55,794 nucleotides of DNA. Source: Lojkania enalia (Eukaryota > Ascomycota > Dothideomycetes > Pleosporales). A program made the position numbers and the translations under genes. The notes below the pieces were generated by a model that worked only from the letters and a program-made list of their open reading frames with translations, ran no database searches and had not been told where the DNA came from. Of the stretch, positions 1-12,606 are shown piece after piece (positions within the stretch are counted from its first letter, which is position 1; each line of letters begins with the position of its first letter). The stretch is from assembly GCA_010094045.1 (NCBI GenBank), contig ML986770.1, positions 1-55,794 on the forward strand, read 5' to 3'.

Positions 1-278
1 TATTAGATTCTGGGTAGTATACTATAGTATCTTATAGTATATTACAGTACGTTAAATAATAGTAATTAACTATACTTTATAGTATATAATAGTAATTTAC
101 TATATTTTATAGTATTTTCTAGACTATAGTATTCTATAATATACTATAGTAGATTTCTATATACTACTAGGAGTATAGTATTAGTATACTATTTAGTAAT
201 AAAACCTATTACCTCTAAAAATAAATACTTAATATAATAGTATAATATACTACTATTTTACTAGGGTTTTATATATAT

Positions 279-309
<31 letters not shown>

Positions 310-699
310 CTACAAATATAATTTATAGCTAGATACTCTTAATCGTTAACCCTAACTCTTTATATACCCGTAATATTATAATATTTCTACTATTCTTTAT
401 TATAGTATTTTATTACAATTATATTAATACTAATATAAATCTAGTATCTTATAATTAACACTCTATTAATTTCCTATTAAGGTTTTTAAGAAACCTATCA
501 GCTAATTATATATCCGCGGATAGGGGATAAAGAAGATAAGTAGAGGATAATAGAACTTATTAATATATAGATAGTATAGTAGAAATTAATATTATAGGCT
601 TAGGACCCTTTAAATATACTTAATAAACTAAGGTAGAATTTAGCTACTTATTATAGTAAGATCTAGAAATAATTTAGGGAAGCTATATAATTTCTAGAT
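1..699. other. AT-rich degraded DNA, no gene seen
   Basis: Very AT-rich sequence made of TA-rich words with stops in every frame. I see no recognisable domain. It may be the 5' flank or 5' end of the hAT relic that becomes readable further right, but I could not find its terminal repeat. Confidence 0.5.
279..309. repeat. (TAG)n microsatellite
   Basis: About ten uninterrupted TAG/AGT triplets in AT-rich DNA. No gene context. Confidence 0.9.
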
Positions 700-1391
700 A
701 GTTGCCTATTTATATTTTATTACTACTACAACCTTTAACTTATATATCTAAATAAGAATTATAATAGTATAAAGTATCTAATAAATTACCTTAGATTCTA
801 GGCCTATCTAAGAATTCTAGCTTCTAAGTATAATAGGTTCTATATACCTATAGCTAGGCCTCCCGATAATAAAGATCTAATTATACTACTATATTCTACT
901 AGTACTTTTAAGTATAAACTAGTCTATATTATTATTAATAATAACTAGTCTTTCTAAATAGTAGATTACCTATCCTTTTAATAATTCGTTTAGTTCTTCT
1001 AACTAGGTACTATATTAATTAGCTAATTTAGTTTTATAGGGCTATTTAAGTATAAGGTTATAATAGCTTAGTTCTCTCTTTTATATAACCTTAGTTAAAG
1101 TATAAAGATATTAATCGCGTTTAATACCTAGTTTATAAAAAACTACCTTAGTTTCCTTATAGTAAAAGGGTATTATATTAATTAGGACTAGGAGTTTTGC
1201 GAGAGATTACTTGATTTTATTCCTATTTAAGGAAGCTATACTAGTACTTCTATAGTAATAGAAGTACTATATATTCTATTAAATATAAACATACAACAAT
1301 AATTACTAGTAGCTACCTACAATAACACTGCTAATAATAGTATACTTATATATATAATATAAGAGAAACTATATAAAAATAGTATTAAATA
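700..1391 (+). pseudogene. hAT-family transposase relic, N-terminal/central part
   Basis: Reading the plus strand through stops gives a hAT transposase pattern. A segment like NYLSFLIVKGYYINQD is followed by FCERLLDFIPIQGSYT and a DNA-like block around 'YNNTANNSIL', which matches the family's '...DNASNN...' catalytic-Asp region. The first Asp appears lost (tyrosine or asparagine codons where Asp is expected). hAT transposases carry a DDE catalytic core with a C-terminal dimerisation domain. The reading breaks off at 1391, where gypsy element A1 sits between copies of AAATA, and resumes at 8260. Stops fall mostly where CAG or TGG codons are expected, as after RIP. The family call rests on recognised conserved blocks; the exact start is unknown. 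Confidence 0.6.
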
Positions 1392-1757
1392 TATTACGGG
1401 CATCCTTATAAGAACTCCTATACTAGACCTAATTAAGATATAGAACTCTGTATAGCTGGAAGAATAAGGCTAGTATAAGGCATGTAATGCGCTTAGTAGC
1501 TCAGCTAACTAAGCAACTAAGTATACTTAGTAGCTTAGTTGACTAAGTAACTGAGCAAGAAAATAATAAGGGAACTAAATTGTATTTAACAACCTTACAA
1601 CTCTAATCTTTATAGCTCTTTATAGTTAACTTAAATATTCTTTATATACTCTACTTGCGCACTTCTATTATAAGCTTATAAGAATAATATACCTTATAGC
1701 ACGTAATTACTCTTAATTATTACCCGCCCTGCACCTAGCTAATTAGAGGCTATTATA
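1392..1757 (+). repeat. A1 5' LTR
   Basis: 366 bp, same length as the 3' LTR at 7894-8259. It contains short palindromic repeats built on CTTAGTAGCTTAGTTAACTAAG. The left flank AAATA is repeated after the 3' LTR. Confidence 0.95.
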
Positions 1758-1929
1758 CTTTAACTACTCTCGTAAAACTAGAAGAAGTAAGACCAGTTAG
1801 ACTACCCTAGTTATAAGGAAAGAGATACCTTCGGTAAGTAACGTAGGAAACTTACGCAAGCAGAATATCAGGATTAGCTAGTAAAGCTACCTCTTCGGAG
1901 GTAGGTATAATAACTATATTTATAAGAAT

Positions 1930-4900
1930 GCAGAACGAATTAGTATAATAATAGGAACAGCTAGTTCTAGTAGACAAATAAATAAGAAGCTTAAAAGAGA
2001 CTTAGGACAGCCTTCTTAAAAGTCTTAAAAGAATATAAGGAATAGTTAATAGTAAATAAGGGATAGGACTTGCGGGAATTATCTAAAAACTTAAACAAGT
2101 TAAAAGAGTACTACTAATAATATATTACTAATAACAAATTAAACTAGTACTATTTAATAAATTTAATAGAACCAAGTCTAAGCTTAAAGGATTCCTAGTA
2201 GTAGTAAGAATCTATATTAACGCTAACCTCGATATTATCTAATATAAGAACGAGAAAGTACTATTTATAGGAGTATACTTAACAGGCAAACTACTTAACT
2301 AGTTCCAGTCCTTCCTAATAGATTTTAAGAACTATATAAAGGAATATTAGAAGAGCGAAACTAAGGTAATATTTATAAGCCTAGTATACTTCTAATAGAA
2401 ACTTAAACTAGCGTTTAGAGATATTAACAAAGTATAAGTAGTAGAAGACAGACTCTACAACCTAGTTTAACTAGAATCTATTACCTTATATATATTAAGC
2501 TTTTAATAGCTCTCGAATAAAGTTGTATAAGACGACTATAGTATAATAGTAAAGTTCCGTAGAGGATTGAAAATAGAAATAAGAAGAGTAATAATATATA
2601 TAGAGTAACCGCGGGACCTAGCATTATACTTTTAACTAGTAAAAAGAATCGACGACGAACTATACTAGTTTAAAAATAAGAAAAGATAAGCGTACTACTA
2701 AAGAGTACGCTTCTTAGTAAAGGCTACTAACGCGGGCGGACTTATAGATCTGAATACTACTAGAGAAAAGAAGCCTAAGTTACAGGCGACTCAGGAAAAG
2801 AAGACTTAGAAAAAAGATATTAAGTATTATAATTATTAAAAACTAGGATATATAGTAAAGGAATATCGAAGTAAAAAGAAAGAAAAGAAAAACCAGCCTA
2901 TAGAAGACAAACCACAGGAAGCAGGTAAAGAAAAACTAGCCGTAACTACAGAATACAGAACCTTATATTAGTCCTTCTATAACGAAGACAAGTATTAAAT
3001 ATACTAGCAACTTAAAGAAGCTATAGGATATTAGCCTTAGAAGAAAACGTAACTTACAGCAACGCAGGAACATATAAAAAGATAGCTAGAAGAAGTTTAG
3101 GAAATATTAGATAAGGATAAAGAAATAAACACCCTGTTACAAATAGAAGAAGCTACTACTAGAGTACTAACACCTAAACTAGCACCTAAAGTATATTCTA
3201 CATACTAATAAGGAATAATCGAGTATAAATAGAGAACCCCGGCTCCTATAGCTACCCTACGAGAAGAACTACCTATAAGGTTCTATAATAAAAATAGACT
3301 AGGATAAGATATTATCGACGTTTACGAAGAATAGTAAAATACCTACTCTAGGGAAATCTACTTCTTACACTTCTAAAAATAGATAGAAACTATAAAGGTA
3401 GTAGAAAAGCACCTTAATATAATAGACTGGGATAAGGCTATATATATAGTATAGAAAGCAGTAGCCTTCTTACGAAGTAAAGTACTAGTAAAATACTAGG
3501 TACTAAAGGCATCGTGATATAAATAAGAATAGAACTACTAAGTTAGAGAAGATAATAACCTTTATATAAACTAATTCTATCTAGTATATTTTAAGATAGT
3601 ATAGATATCGTGTATTAAACGATAGTATAAGGCCTACTAAGGAAGAAAGGAAAGTACAGGTGTATAGCTAGGACGACTAAACGAAGACGAAGTACTAGAA
3701 AACCCTATAAAGTAAGAAGCTATAATAGGATAGGAAGTTATTAAATAAACCTAAAACTATATAGTACTCGAACCTAGACCTTTATTACTTAAAGTATACG
3801 TTAGAGGAAGACTATAGTATAAATACCTAGAACGGAAATATCCGAAATATATATCTATAAAAGAAGTAATAGTCTACTAGCCTAAGATAACTTAGTTATA
3901 TAGGAATATAGGAGAATACTATCTTATAACACCCGGACGGTATTATAGCTATAAAATATATATATTTATTAATAGTAGAGTAATAAAGAATTTTATAGCC
4001 AGCAACTATATTGCTAGAAAAGGAATACCTATAATATAACTAGAACAACCTTATACAATTTAAATTATAGAAGGGAAAGATTTCTAGAAGAAAGTTATAT
4101 ATACTATAGAACTAGGAGAGTTTGAAATTCTAGGAACAATCTAATAAAGACAAATATTCTAAATTATAGAGATTACCGACTATAATATTATCCTAGAAAT
4201 CCTATAGTTAAGAAAAGAAAACTCTTAGATAAATTAGTAAACGGGACGAATTATCCTTAGAAACTCTAGCTAACTAATTAAGGAACAACTCGCTGTAATA
4301 GTAAAAGAAGTAGTAAAAGAATTATTCCTAATAGGAAACGTATTATATAGTATACCTAAGGAATACTAACATTTAATAAAACAGCTTTAAGAACTACTAT
4401 AATACCTATCTAAATACAGAGAACACGATTATAAAATTAAACTATAACTAGGAAAAGAATCTAGATATAAACTAATATATAGCCTAATACTAAGAGAAAT
4501 AGAGGCTTTAGAATAATATATAGACGAATACCTGAAGAAAGAAATAATTAGAGAATTAAACTTACTAGTAGTATACCCTATACTCTTCGTAAATAAGAAA
4601 GAAATAACTGACCTACGAATATGTGTTAATTATTACACCCTTAATAACATTATAATTAAGGATTAATATCCTCTACTACTTATTCGTGATTTAAGAAACT
4701 AATTAAGAGAAGCTACTATCTTTATAAAATTAGATATCTAGAACGCGTACTATTAAATCCGCATTAAAGAAGGAGATGAATAGAAGATAGTATTTAAAAT
4801 AAAAAGGGGACTCTTTAAATATCTAGTCATACTATTTGGACTTACTAATATACCAGCTACCTTCTAAAAACGAATTAATAAAGTACTAAGACTCTACTTT

Positions 4901-7255
4901 AAACAATTCTATATAGTATACTTAGATGATATTCTTATATATTTAAAAATAAAATAGAAATATAAGAAATATATTAAATAAGTACTACGCGTATTATAAG
5001 TAGTAAAACTATACCTTAAAGTAAGGAAATATAAATTCTATACTATAAGAATAGACTACTTAGAATTTATTATTAAACTAGAACAACTACGAATAAACCT
5101 AAACAAATTAGCAGTAATTAGAGACTAGCTAACTCTAAAGTCGGTTAAAGATGTCTAATCCTTTATAGGATTCTATAATTTTTATTAAACCTTTATTAAC
5201 GATTAAAGTAATATAACTACACCCCTAACTCAACTATTAAAGAAAGATATTACCTTTATATAGGGAAACGAACAAGAAAAAGCCTTCTAAGAAGTTAAGA
5301 AACAATTTTAGCAAGAACCGGTACTAAAACTCTATAACCTAGAAAAGAAAGCTCTTATAGAAACCGATGTATTAGGAACGAGAATAGCTAAAATCCTCAT
5401 ACAAATCTATAATAGGAAATAATATCTAGTAGCATATTACTTACGAAAACTTATACTAGTAGAGATGAACTATAATATATATGACTAAGAACTTCTAGCT
5501 ATTATAGTATACTTTAAAGAATAGTATGTATACCTATAAGGAGCGAAATAGTAAACTAAAGTTTATTACGATTATAAGAACCTTACTATCTTCTTTACTA
5601 CTAAAACTTTTACCTCTAGATAGGTTAGATAGTTATAAGAACTAGCTATATTTAACTTTAAGATTATCTATATCAGCGGAAAATAGAACTAAAGAGTAGA
5701 CGTACTAAGTAGACTACCGGGATATAAGTAAGAGAAAGGAACTATAGCTACACTACTAAGAAGATAATAAGACGGAAGTATAATATATAATCACCTAAGG
5801 CTCGCAGCAACGGCTATTATTAAAGAAGTAAGCTGGATAATACTAATTAGATTAGTAATAGATAGGATACCCGAAGAACTCTAAGAATAAGAATTAGAAT
5901 AAATAGATAGACTACTATACGTCTATAATTAAATCTACGTACCAGCTAGAGTTAGAAAAGAATTTATTAGGTAATTCCACGAAGCTTCTACCTACAGATA
6001 CTAAGGAACTAAAAAAACGCTAGAATAAATCTTTAGGGGATTCTACTTTTCTAAAGTAAGAGAATAGGTAAAAAATACGTTATAGGAATACGTAGACTGT
6101 TAATAGAATAAACCTAGTAGATATATACCCTATAAACTGTTATAAAACCTAGAAACATCTATTAGACTATAGACGGAAATTACTATAGACTTTATTATTA
6201 AGCTACTAAAGTTAAAAGACTACCCTAAGAAAGAAGTATATAACTCTATTATAATAATTATAGATAGACTTATAAAATACACCTACTTTATCCCCTACAA
6301 CAAAGTATTATTAGTAGAATAAGTTGTAAACATCTTTCTAAAATAGATTATAGTATAATATAGAGTACTATAGAAAATAATTATAGACTAAGATACTAAG
6401 TTTACCTTAAAGTTTTAGTAAACAATTATAAACTTACTAGAAATTAAATATAAAATATCTATAGTATTTTACCTATAAATAGATAGATAGATAGAGCAAA
6501 TAAACTAAATAGTAGAGTAATACTTATAGTACTACCTCAACTATAGATAAAATAATTAGATAATACTACTACTAATAGTATAACTCGCGTATAATAGCGC
6601 TATATATAATATAACTAGAGTATTACTATTTATAGTAAACTATAGGTATAAACTAAAAATATACAACACCCTGATTAAAGTAGTATTATAGGCACCCTAA
6701 GTATAAGAATAAGTCGAGATTATTTAACAAACGCAAGACTTACTAAAGAAAGATCTCTAGTTTCTATAATATACTATAAAAAAATACTATAATAAGAAAT
6801 ATAAATAACTATCTTACTTTAAGAAGGGAGAAAAAGTTTAGCTGCTAAGATAAAATATTTAAAATAAACGACCGAGCAGTAAACTAGACTATATTAAAAT
6901 CAGACTATATAAGATCGAAGAATAGATATTACCTATAAACTATCGACTTAAATTACCTACAACTATAAAAATCTACCTAACCTTCTATATTGTACTTATA
7001 AAAAAGGCACCTTAAGATGCTAAACTAGTAGTATATAATGCAGACGTGTACGGGGAAGACCTAAAATAGAAAGTCGAGAGAATAATAAGGTATAAAATAT
7101 AGAATAGTAAATAGTACTATCTAATAAAATAGTTAAGAATAGATAAACACGGGAACCTATAGAATAATACCTAGAAACTAGAAGAAAACTTTAGTCCTAC
7201 AGTATTATAGGTATATTATAAAAACCGAATTTATAAAGAAAACTAGAAGATAGAG
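1930..7255 (+). pseudogene. A1 gag-pol (gypsy chromovirus polyprotein), degraded
   Basis: Reading through stops shows a CCHC-like knuckle near 2825-2870 (the Cys codons now give Tyr). A protease-like block follows near 3960-4010, where the expected DSG reads NSR. Reverse transcriptase covers about 4560-5150, including ICVNYYTLNNI and an intact YLDD at 4919-4930. RNase H-like sequence follows to about 5600. Integrase covers about 6000-6650, with blocks like DRLIKYTYF, IIDQDTKF and DRQIEQINQIVEQYL. A chromodomain-like end lies at about 7060-7255 (IIRYKIQNSKQYYLIK). The element would copy itself through RNA and integrate with chromatin targeting. Dozens of TAG/TAA codons make it a clear pseudogene. 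Confidence 0.85.
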
Positions 7256-7259
7256 TAGT

Positions 7260-7560
7260 AGGATTAAATAATATTAGCTATATTGCGGGAAGTAACTCTG
7301 CTTTAGGAAGGAGACCCGCTTTACAATCTGCTTCTTTCTCTTCTTTAAGTTACTCTTACGCACGTTTATAACCCTCTATCTACCTATATTTTACTTGTTT
7401 ACAAATTTTGCGAAGACGCTAGATCTTTATATAAACTACTACTACCTTATTAAGAAGTTGTTCTAACTCCTCCTAGGCCAGATAGATCTCCTCTTCTAGC
7501 TTTACAACTTTAGTATCCTACTTCGCTACTAGAAAGAATCAGGAATAAACTAGTATTACG
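7260..7560 (-). pseudogene. A1 antisense coiled-coil ORF relic
   Basis: On the minus strand, opposite to gag-pol and between the chromodomain and the 3' LTR, a Lys/Glu-rich reading frame appears when TAG is read through. It has blocks such as EELEQLLNKVVVVYIKI and LRKICKQVKY. The same frame is better preserved in copy A2 (43690-43985). Some fungal gypsy elements carry an antisense ORF of this sort; its function is not known. Moderate confidence that it was a coding region. Confidence 0.5.
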
Positions 7561-7874
7561 GGATTATAATATATAAGTAATTTAAGTATTATAATCCGTA
7601 TTATATAATAAATATATACTAGTATAAAGATACTCTAAATAATATAATTTTTTAGGTATCTCCTTCTTATCTACCTTATAAGTTAACCCCTTACGGGAAT
7701 ACTAGGAATAAGGTATAATCGTTTCACCTAAACAGTCTATATAATTAGTATAATAGTATCTACTTAGAGTTAAATAATAAAGGGGAGATATTAGAAATAT
7801 ATATAGTCTTAGCAAAAACAGCGTATTAACCCTACTATATACTAGTTTAGAATAGGAAAACTCTCGGGCTGAGA

Positions 7875-7893
7875 GTTTAGAAGGGGAAGGTAG
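7875..7893 (+). other. A1 polypurine tract
   Basis: Purine-rich run AGAAGGGGAAGG ends two bases or so before the 3' LTR. Gypsy elements prime plus-strand synthesis here. Confidence 0.75.
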
Positions 7894-8259
7894 TATTACG
7901 GGCATCCTTATAAGAACCCCTATACTAGACCTAATTAAGATATAGGACTCTATATAGCTGGAAAAATAAGACTAGTATAAGGTATATAACGCGCTTAGTA
8001 GCTTAGCTAACTAAGCAACTAAGTGCACTTAGTAGCTTAGTTAACTAAATAACTAAGCAAGAAAATAATAAGGGAACTAAATTGTATTTAACAATCTTAC
8101 AACTCTAATCTTTATAGCTCTTTATAGTTAACTTAAATATCCTTTATATACTCTACTTATATACTTCTATTATAAGCCTATAAGAATAATACACCTCGCA
8201 GCACGTGATTACTCTTAGTTATTACCCGCCCTGCACCTGGCCAATTAGAGGCTGTTATA
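7894..8259 (+). repeat. A1 3' LTR
   Basis: 366 bp direct repeat of 1392-1757, followed by the target duplication AAATA at 8260-8264. Confidence 0.95.
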
Positions 8260-9690
8260 AAATAGAACTGTAAGGAGAATATAATTCTATACCTTATTTA
8301 TATTATAAATCTTATTGTTTAGAAAATTATTTACTATCTTAAACTCGCACCCCCTAAAGAGATAGGAGATAGAGAAACTTTATAGTAATGCGATATAAAT
8401 AAGATCTAGATATAGATTTCTATCCTAAATTCTCTTTATAAGGTATAGCTTTTTATTATAGTTAGTTATTATAGTTATTATATACTAATTCCTCGTTAAA
8501 TTTAAACTATTTATAAAGTAATTAATTAATTACTATAGCGCTATAAGCGTTTTATTACTTTATAGGGTTCCCTACTACCTAAGTACCAGCTGTCTATAAT
8601 AAAAGATATCTCAACTCGATAGAATTTAACATTTAATATATATAACCAAGTAGTAGACTTTAAGTAATATATTAACAACTAGTTTTAATATAAAATTAAC
8701 TTAAAAATCCCTACTCGGAGATCTAGTAATAATTAAAACGCTAAGGTAGATTTTTATAATCTCTAGCAACTTCGACTATCTACTACTAAATAGTACTATT
8801 TAATACTAATTATAGACCTACTTAACAATTTTAAAAAGACAACTAAAGCGTTTAGTAAGAATATAAAACTTTAGATCTAGTATATTTAGCAAATATATAA
8901 TAGGCTCTTCGATTTCCTAGATAATATAAATAGAGATCTAGCTAAAGATGTAGAGAGTAACTTAGATTAGCTAATAGTAGTAAGAGCTGTAGTAGAGAAG
9001 AGTCGATCTAAATTAAGTAAATACTACTTAAAAACAGATATAAAGCGTAGTTACTTATTTAACTATATAATAATCTTAGATCTATTCTAGAAGCTTATAG
9101 TATATAAGGTACTTTTATTATAGTTATTTATTATATTAGCTTCTAACTATAACTATAGGACGAGACTTAAGACTCTTAGTATAGGGAAACCTATCACCAA
9201 CAATTCCTTAAATATCTTAATCGCTATAATAAGGATATACTAGACTATACCTTATCTATAATACCCCGACCTTAACGGGTATAAAGTAATAAGTAGTTTT
9301 GTAAACTATCTCTACAACGTTTATCTTTAAGCAGCTCCTTAAGTTTCCTAGACTAGGATCTAAGTAATGTAGGAGAGGGAGAGAGAGAGGGAGAGTTAGA
9401 GGAAGAAGAGAAAGGACTAACTTATTAAGAAGGAGAAAGTTATCTAAGTACACCTCCTATTTAAGGTTGTAACTTTAATATATTAGGCTGGTAGAGAGTA
9501 AATAAATATTAGTATCCGCAGCTTACTTAGGTTATAAAAGATATTCTTCTAATATAGATTACAGGAGTTAATATTAAACGGGTTTTTAATACTACTAGAG
9601 ATATAATTAGAGATAGAAGATATTACTTTATTATATAAAGAATCTAGGATATTATATTTTTAAAATATATAATAAGTAGAGAGGACTATT
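8260..9690 (+). pseudogene. hAT-family transposase relic, C-terminal part
   Basis: This continues the relic broken at 1391 by A1. Reading through stops gives a 'trimmed WNST' block near 8600-8650 (ISTR*NLTFNIYN-like), then NRLFDFLDNINRDLAKDVES and a KLSKYYLKTDIKRSYLFNYI-like stretch near 9015-9075 with ILDLF following. This is the hAT pattern of 'ATILDPRLK' after a helical region. A dimerisation-domain-like segment follows near 9480-9690. I could not find the right terminal inverted repeat or the expected 8 bp target duplication. Minus-strand open stretches inside it are shadows. Confidence 0.6.
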
Positions 9691-10258
9691 ATACTAAAGA
9701 AGTATGCTGGGCTATAGAGGCCTAAAATACTAGCGAGCTAAGCCCTCTTTATAGTATTAATAAGGTTATAAATCTTTTTAAACTTCTAGCCTAAGTATAT
9801 AATAAAGAACTAGAGATTAACTAGGAGATTAACTAGGAGAATATTAATTCTAGTACTACTACTAATAAGGAGCTACTATAAAAGCGTATTTATTAAGAAA
9901 TTTATAAACTTCTATAGTTTATATAATAAATTACTATTATAAATATATTATTGTTTTAGATTAAGCTATATAAAATTAATAGTTAAGGAGCGTATTACTA
10001 TAGTCTATAATATACTACAGTATACTACTCTAGAATCTAATAAAGCAAGATTAGCCTAATCTATAATAAATAGTTATAATAAAGTCCTAGAATATTATAC
10101 TATATATACTCTTATTAAGCTACTTTCTAAAGTATACTAATTAGTTAAACTTTAAGAAAACCTAGTTTATATAACTCTACCTTAACTTATATTCTATTAC
10201 TAAGCAGCTACCCTAACTCTACCTATACTCTAGGCTGATTAGTAAGACTATAATCTTA
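9691..10258. other. AT-rich degraded DNA, host of P1
   Basis: No recognised domain. A short direct repeat of AGATTAACTAGG-like units lies at about 9811-9840. This could be the 3' end of the hAT element or older transposon debris. Confidence 0.4.
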
Positions 10259-12125
10259 ACGTAGATTATAGGCCAACAGGACACACGTACGAGTAGGACA
10301 GTTTTTACTACTATATATCTTTAAATTACAATATCTATCTATAATAATAATATTTATAGAAAAGAAGTAAACAATTTCAATTTTTACGCCTTAGACAAGT
10401 CCTTATATTATATTTAAGTAACTCGTATAAACTATATTTAGGTATAGCTCGTTTTTTTTATACGGGAGCTTCTAGCTCTATATAATTAACTTAAGCTTTA
10501 ACCTAAGTCTATTACTACGACTATAAGTTTTCAAGTATTTAAAGCCCTTTACTAATTATTAGAATACTATCCTTTATAATAGCCTTATATTTTCTTATTT
10601 ACTATTGTATTTTTCTTACGTTCGCCGCTTAAAGTACAGTATTCTTAGCTTTTAAAATTGCAGCGTTCTATATCGCTATCTTATAGCCTTTAATTAATTT
10701 TTTAAACGCGCTATCTAATAAGCTAACTATTATACGATGATAGTACCTTATCTTAATTATCTTAACTTATTACTTAAGATCGGCGGTTATGTATAGAGTC
10801 TTTAAAACTAAGGTTAGAGGGCTTTATATAACGGCTGGTAGTATTAGTATATATTAAGGCAGCTTTACAAGCATACGCTCTAGATTATATAGTATAAGGC
10901 CAGCTACTATAAAGCTAACTTTAATATTCTTTTCAATTATTATTTATATATATACTACGTAATATAGTAATAAAAAGTTGTTCTTTATAATATAATTAAT
11001 ACTAAGCTGTACCTGGCCTTCGACTTATATACTATATATATACTTTAATAGGCTAAAATAGACTATATTAAACGGCTGTAGTAGATAAGATAAGTGCGCT
11101 GGTATATAGAGTATAATAATCCTATTCTGTTTGTAAAAGTCTTTAAACCGTACTATATAATAGCTACTATAGCCGTCTATAATTAAGAAGCGATATTAAT
11201 TCTTTATATAAGCTACAGTCGCGCTATTAAAGTATTAAATCTATTTAAAACTAATCTTATCGTCTATCTAGCTCTTTTCGCTCGTACAAATAGCCTAGGT
11301 TTATAGTATACTAACATCTATAGCAATTTTATACTAAAACTCTTAATACTACTTTACTTTAAATATTATAAATACTAGTAAGACCTAGCTAGTCGCGCTA
11401 ATACTATTAATAACTATTATCTACTTGCAATTACCTAGCTGTACAACCTTTACGCAATCTTACTATCTTTTTTTAGTTCCTATAATAACTTTCGCTATTA
11501 AAATTACGCTTATTTAGAAGCCTATCTTATTAAAGTTATAGATATTGTTTTTAAGAATACCGTACTTCGCGATCGTATTTTATACGAGGTTAAACTAGCT
11601 CTAGATAAAGCCTCGATCTTTATATTACTTTCGCTAATAGTTATATTTGCGTATATATACTATACGAAGCTTTAGGTAGCGTTTAACAAAGGTTAAAGGC
11701 TAATTAACGCCGATAGTAGAAGCTAGATCGATCCTACGGCTTATAAGTAGAAGATCAGCCGTTTCGCGTACGATAGATAGCTAGGCTAGAAAGCCTTACG
11801 CCTTAAGGTCGAGAATACGTTAAATAAGAACAGTTTCTTCCGTATAAGTAAGTTTTAAAGTTGTTAGTTGTATAATATATTGTAAACAGATATTATATAT
11901 ACGTTAATATAGACGAGACTTAGAGATATTATACACAACTACTACCTTATAAAGACTTCGAAATTGCTTTAAATTCAAAGCTTTAAGAGCTAAAGAAGTT
12001 CTATTTTTAAGTTCTTCCTAACTAGTAGTTAGTATTATTAATAGATACTCTAAAATAACAGACGGTAATATATATAGTAAAACTGTCCCGCTCGTATGTG
12101 TGTCCTGTTAGCCTATAATCTACGT
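10259..12125 (-). mobile_element. P1: pogo/Fot1-like DNA transposon, degraded
   Basis: Imperfect terminal inverted repeats of about 48 bp (10259-10306 and 12078-12125) share ACGTAGATTATAGG, then AACAGGACACAC and GGACAGTTTT. They are flanked by TA (10257-10258, 12126-12127). Total 1.87 kb. The transposase relic is on the minus strand. Confidence 0.88.
10400..11900 (-). pseudogene. P1 pogo-like transposase relic (DDE superfamily)
   Basis: Minus-strand reading around 11210-10980 gives YRFLIIDGYSSYYIVRFKDF, then ILYIPAHLSYLLQPFNIVYF. This corresponds to the pogo/Fot1 second-Asp region '..LDGHSSH..' and the '..PPHSSHLLQPLDV..' block. Pogo-family transposases cut and paste at TA dinucleotides using an N-terminal CENP-B-type HTH and a DDE core. 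Stops are frequent, mostly TAG/TAA at former Gln/Trp codons. Ends are approximate. Confidence 0.75.
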
Positions 12126-12128
12126 TAA

Positions 12129-12327
12129 CTCTACCCTACTTACGTAAGATCCTAACCCTAACCCAACCTATACCTATCTACCAGCCTAATTTATTATACC
12201 TACTATAGCTACTTAATATAAACTACTTCTTACTATTAAAGCGTATATATAGTACTAAGATCTTAGCCTTAGTATACGATTATATTAACTATATTAATAA
12301 GACTACCTTCCTTCTAACCTTTAAAAC
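12129..12327 (+). pseudogene. P0: pogo-like transposase fragment
   Basis: Plus-strand reading gives PNLLYLLQLLNINYFLLLKR followed by YDYINYINKTTFLLTFKT, the pogo '..PHSSHLLQPLDV..' block and its downstream helix. Homologous to 51100-51255 in P4. It is cut at 12328 by the 3' LTR of B1. The left side borders P1, but I could not recognise an N-terminal part left of P1. Confidence 0.65.
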
Positions 12328-12606
12328 TATAATAGTATAGGTAAAATAATAGGTCTAAATACGGTACGAATCTATTTAGAGGTATATAAGAGTATATAGA
12401 AGTTTAGGAACCTAGGAATTCTATTAATACCTATAGGCCTTATATAAAAGGATATAGAAGAACTACTAAACTACTTATAAGGGAGTATATAACTATATAT
12501 AGATAGGAAAAGAGGTGGAGCTAGGGGTAGAATAAGATAAGTAAAAAGCTTTAGAATAAGGTTATATATAAAGCTTTTCGTAGAACAATTTCTTCGTATT
12601 ATTATA
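12328..12606 (-). repeat. B1 3' LTR
   Basis: 279 bp and same length as five other copies in the window. It starts TATAATAG (originally TGTAA-) and ends ATTATTATA. Confidence 0.93.

Larger units (their letters stand above)
1392..8259 (+). mobile_element. A1: full-length Ty3/gypsy chromovirus, RIP-degraded
   Basis: Two 366 bp LTRs (1392-1757 and 7894-8259) bound 6.87 kb. Both begin TATTACGGGC and end TGTTATA/TATTATA, consistent with an original TG...CA. The 5 bp duplication AAATA is exact (1387-1391 and 8260-8264). Internal order on the plus strand is gag with zinc knuckle, protease, reverse transcriptase, RNase H, integrase and chromodomain, the Ty3/gypsy order. A purine-rich tract precedes the 3' LTR. 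The element interrupts a hAT relic. Every coding part is riddled with stops, so it cannot move by itself. Confidence 0.95.

Noticed and set aside
1501..1560. Repeated CTTAGTAGCTTAGTTAACTAAG words as a possible CRISPR-like or regulatory array
   Set aside because: They are imperfect palindromes inside every family A LTR, without spacers; an LTR feature.
7702..7905. Minus-strand open stretch of 67 codons
   Set aside because: It spans the A1 3' untranslated region, purine tract and LTR start; low-complexity content and not conserved as an ORF in A2.
9256..9453. Minus-strand leucine-rich open stretch
   Set aside because: It is opposite the hAT relic and explained by a purine-rich run (GAGAGGGAGAGAGA) on the plus strand.
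12139..12164. Telomere-like CCTAACCCTAACCC words
   Set aside because: Only two units, inside a pogo relic, without a longer array; chance similarity is more likely.
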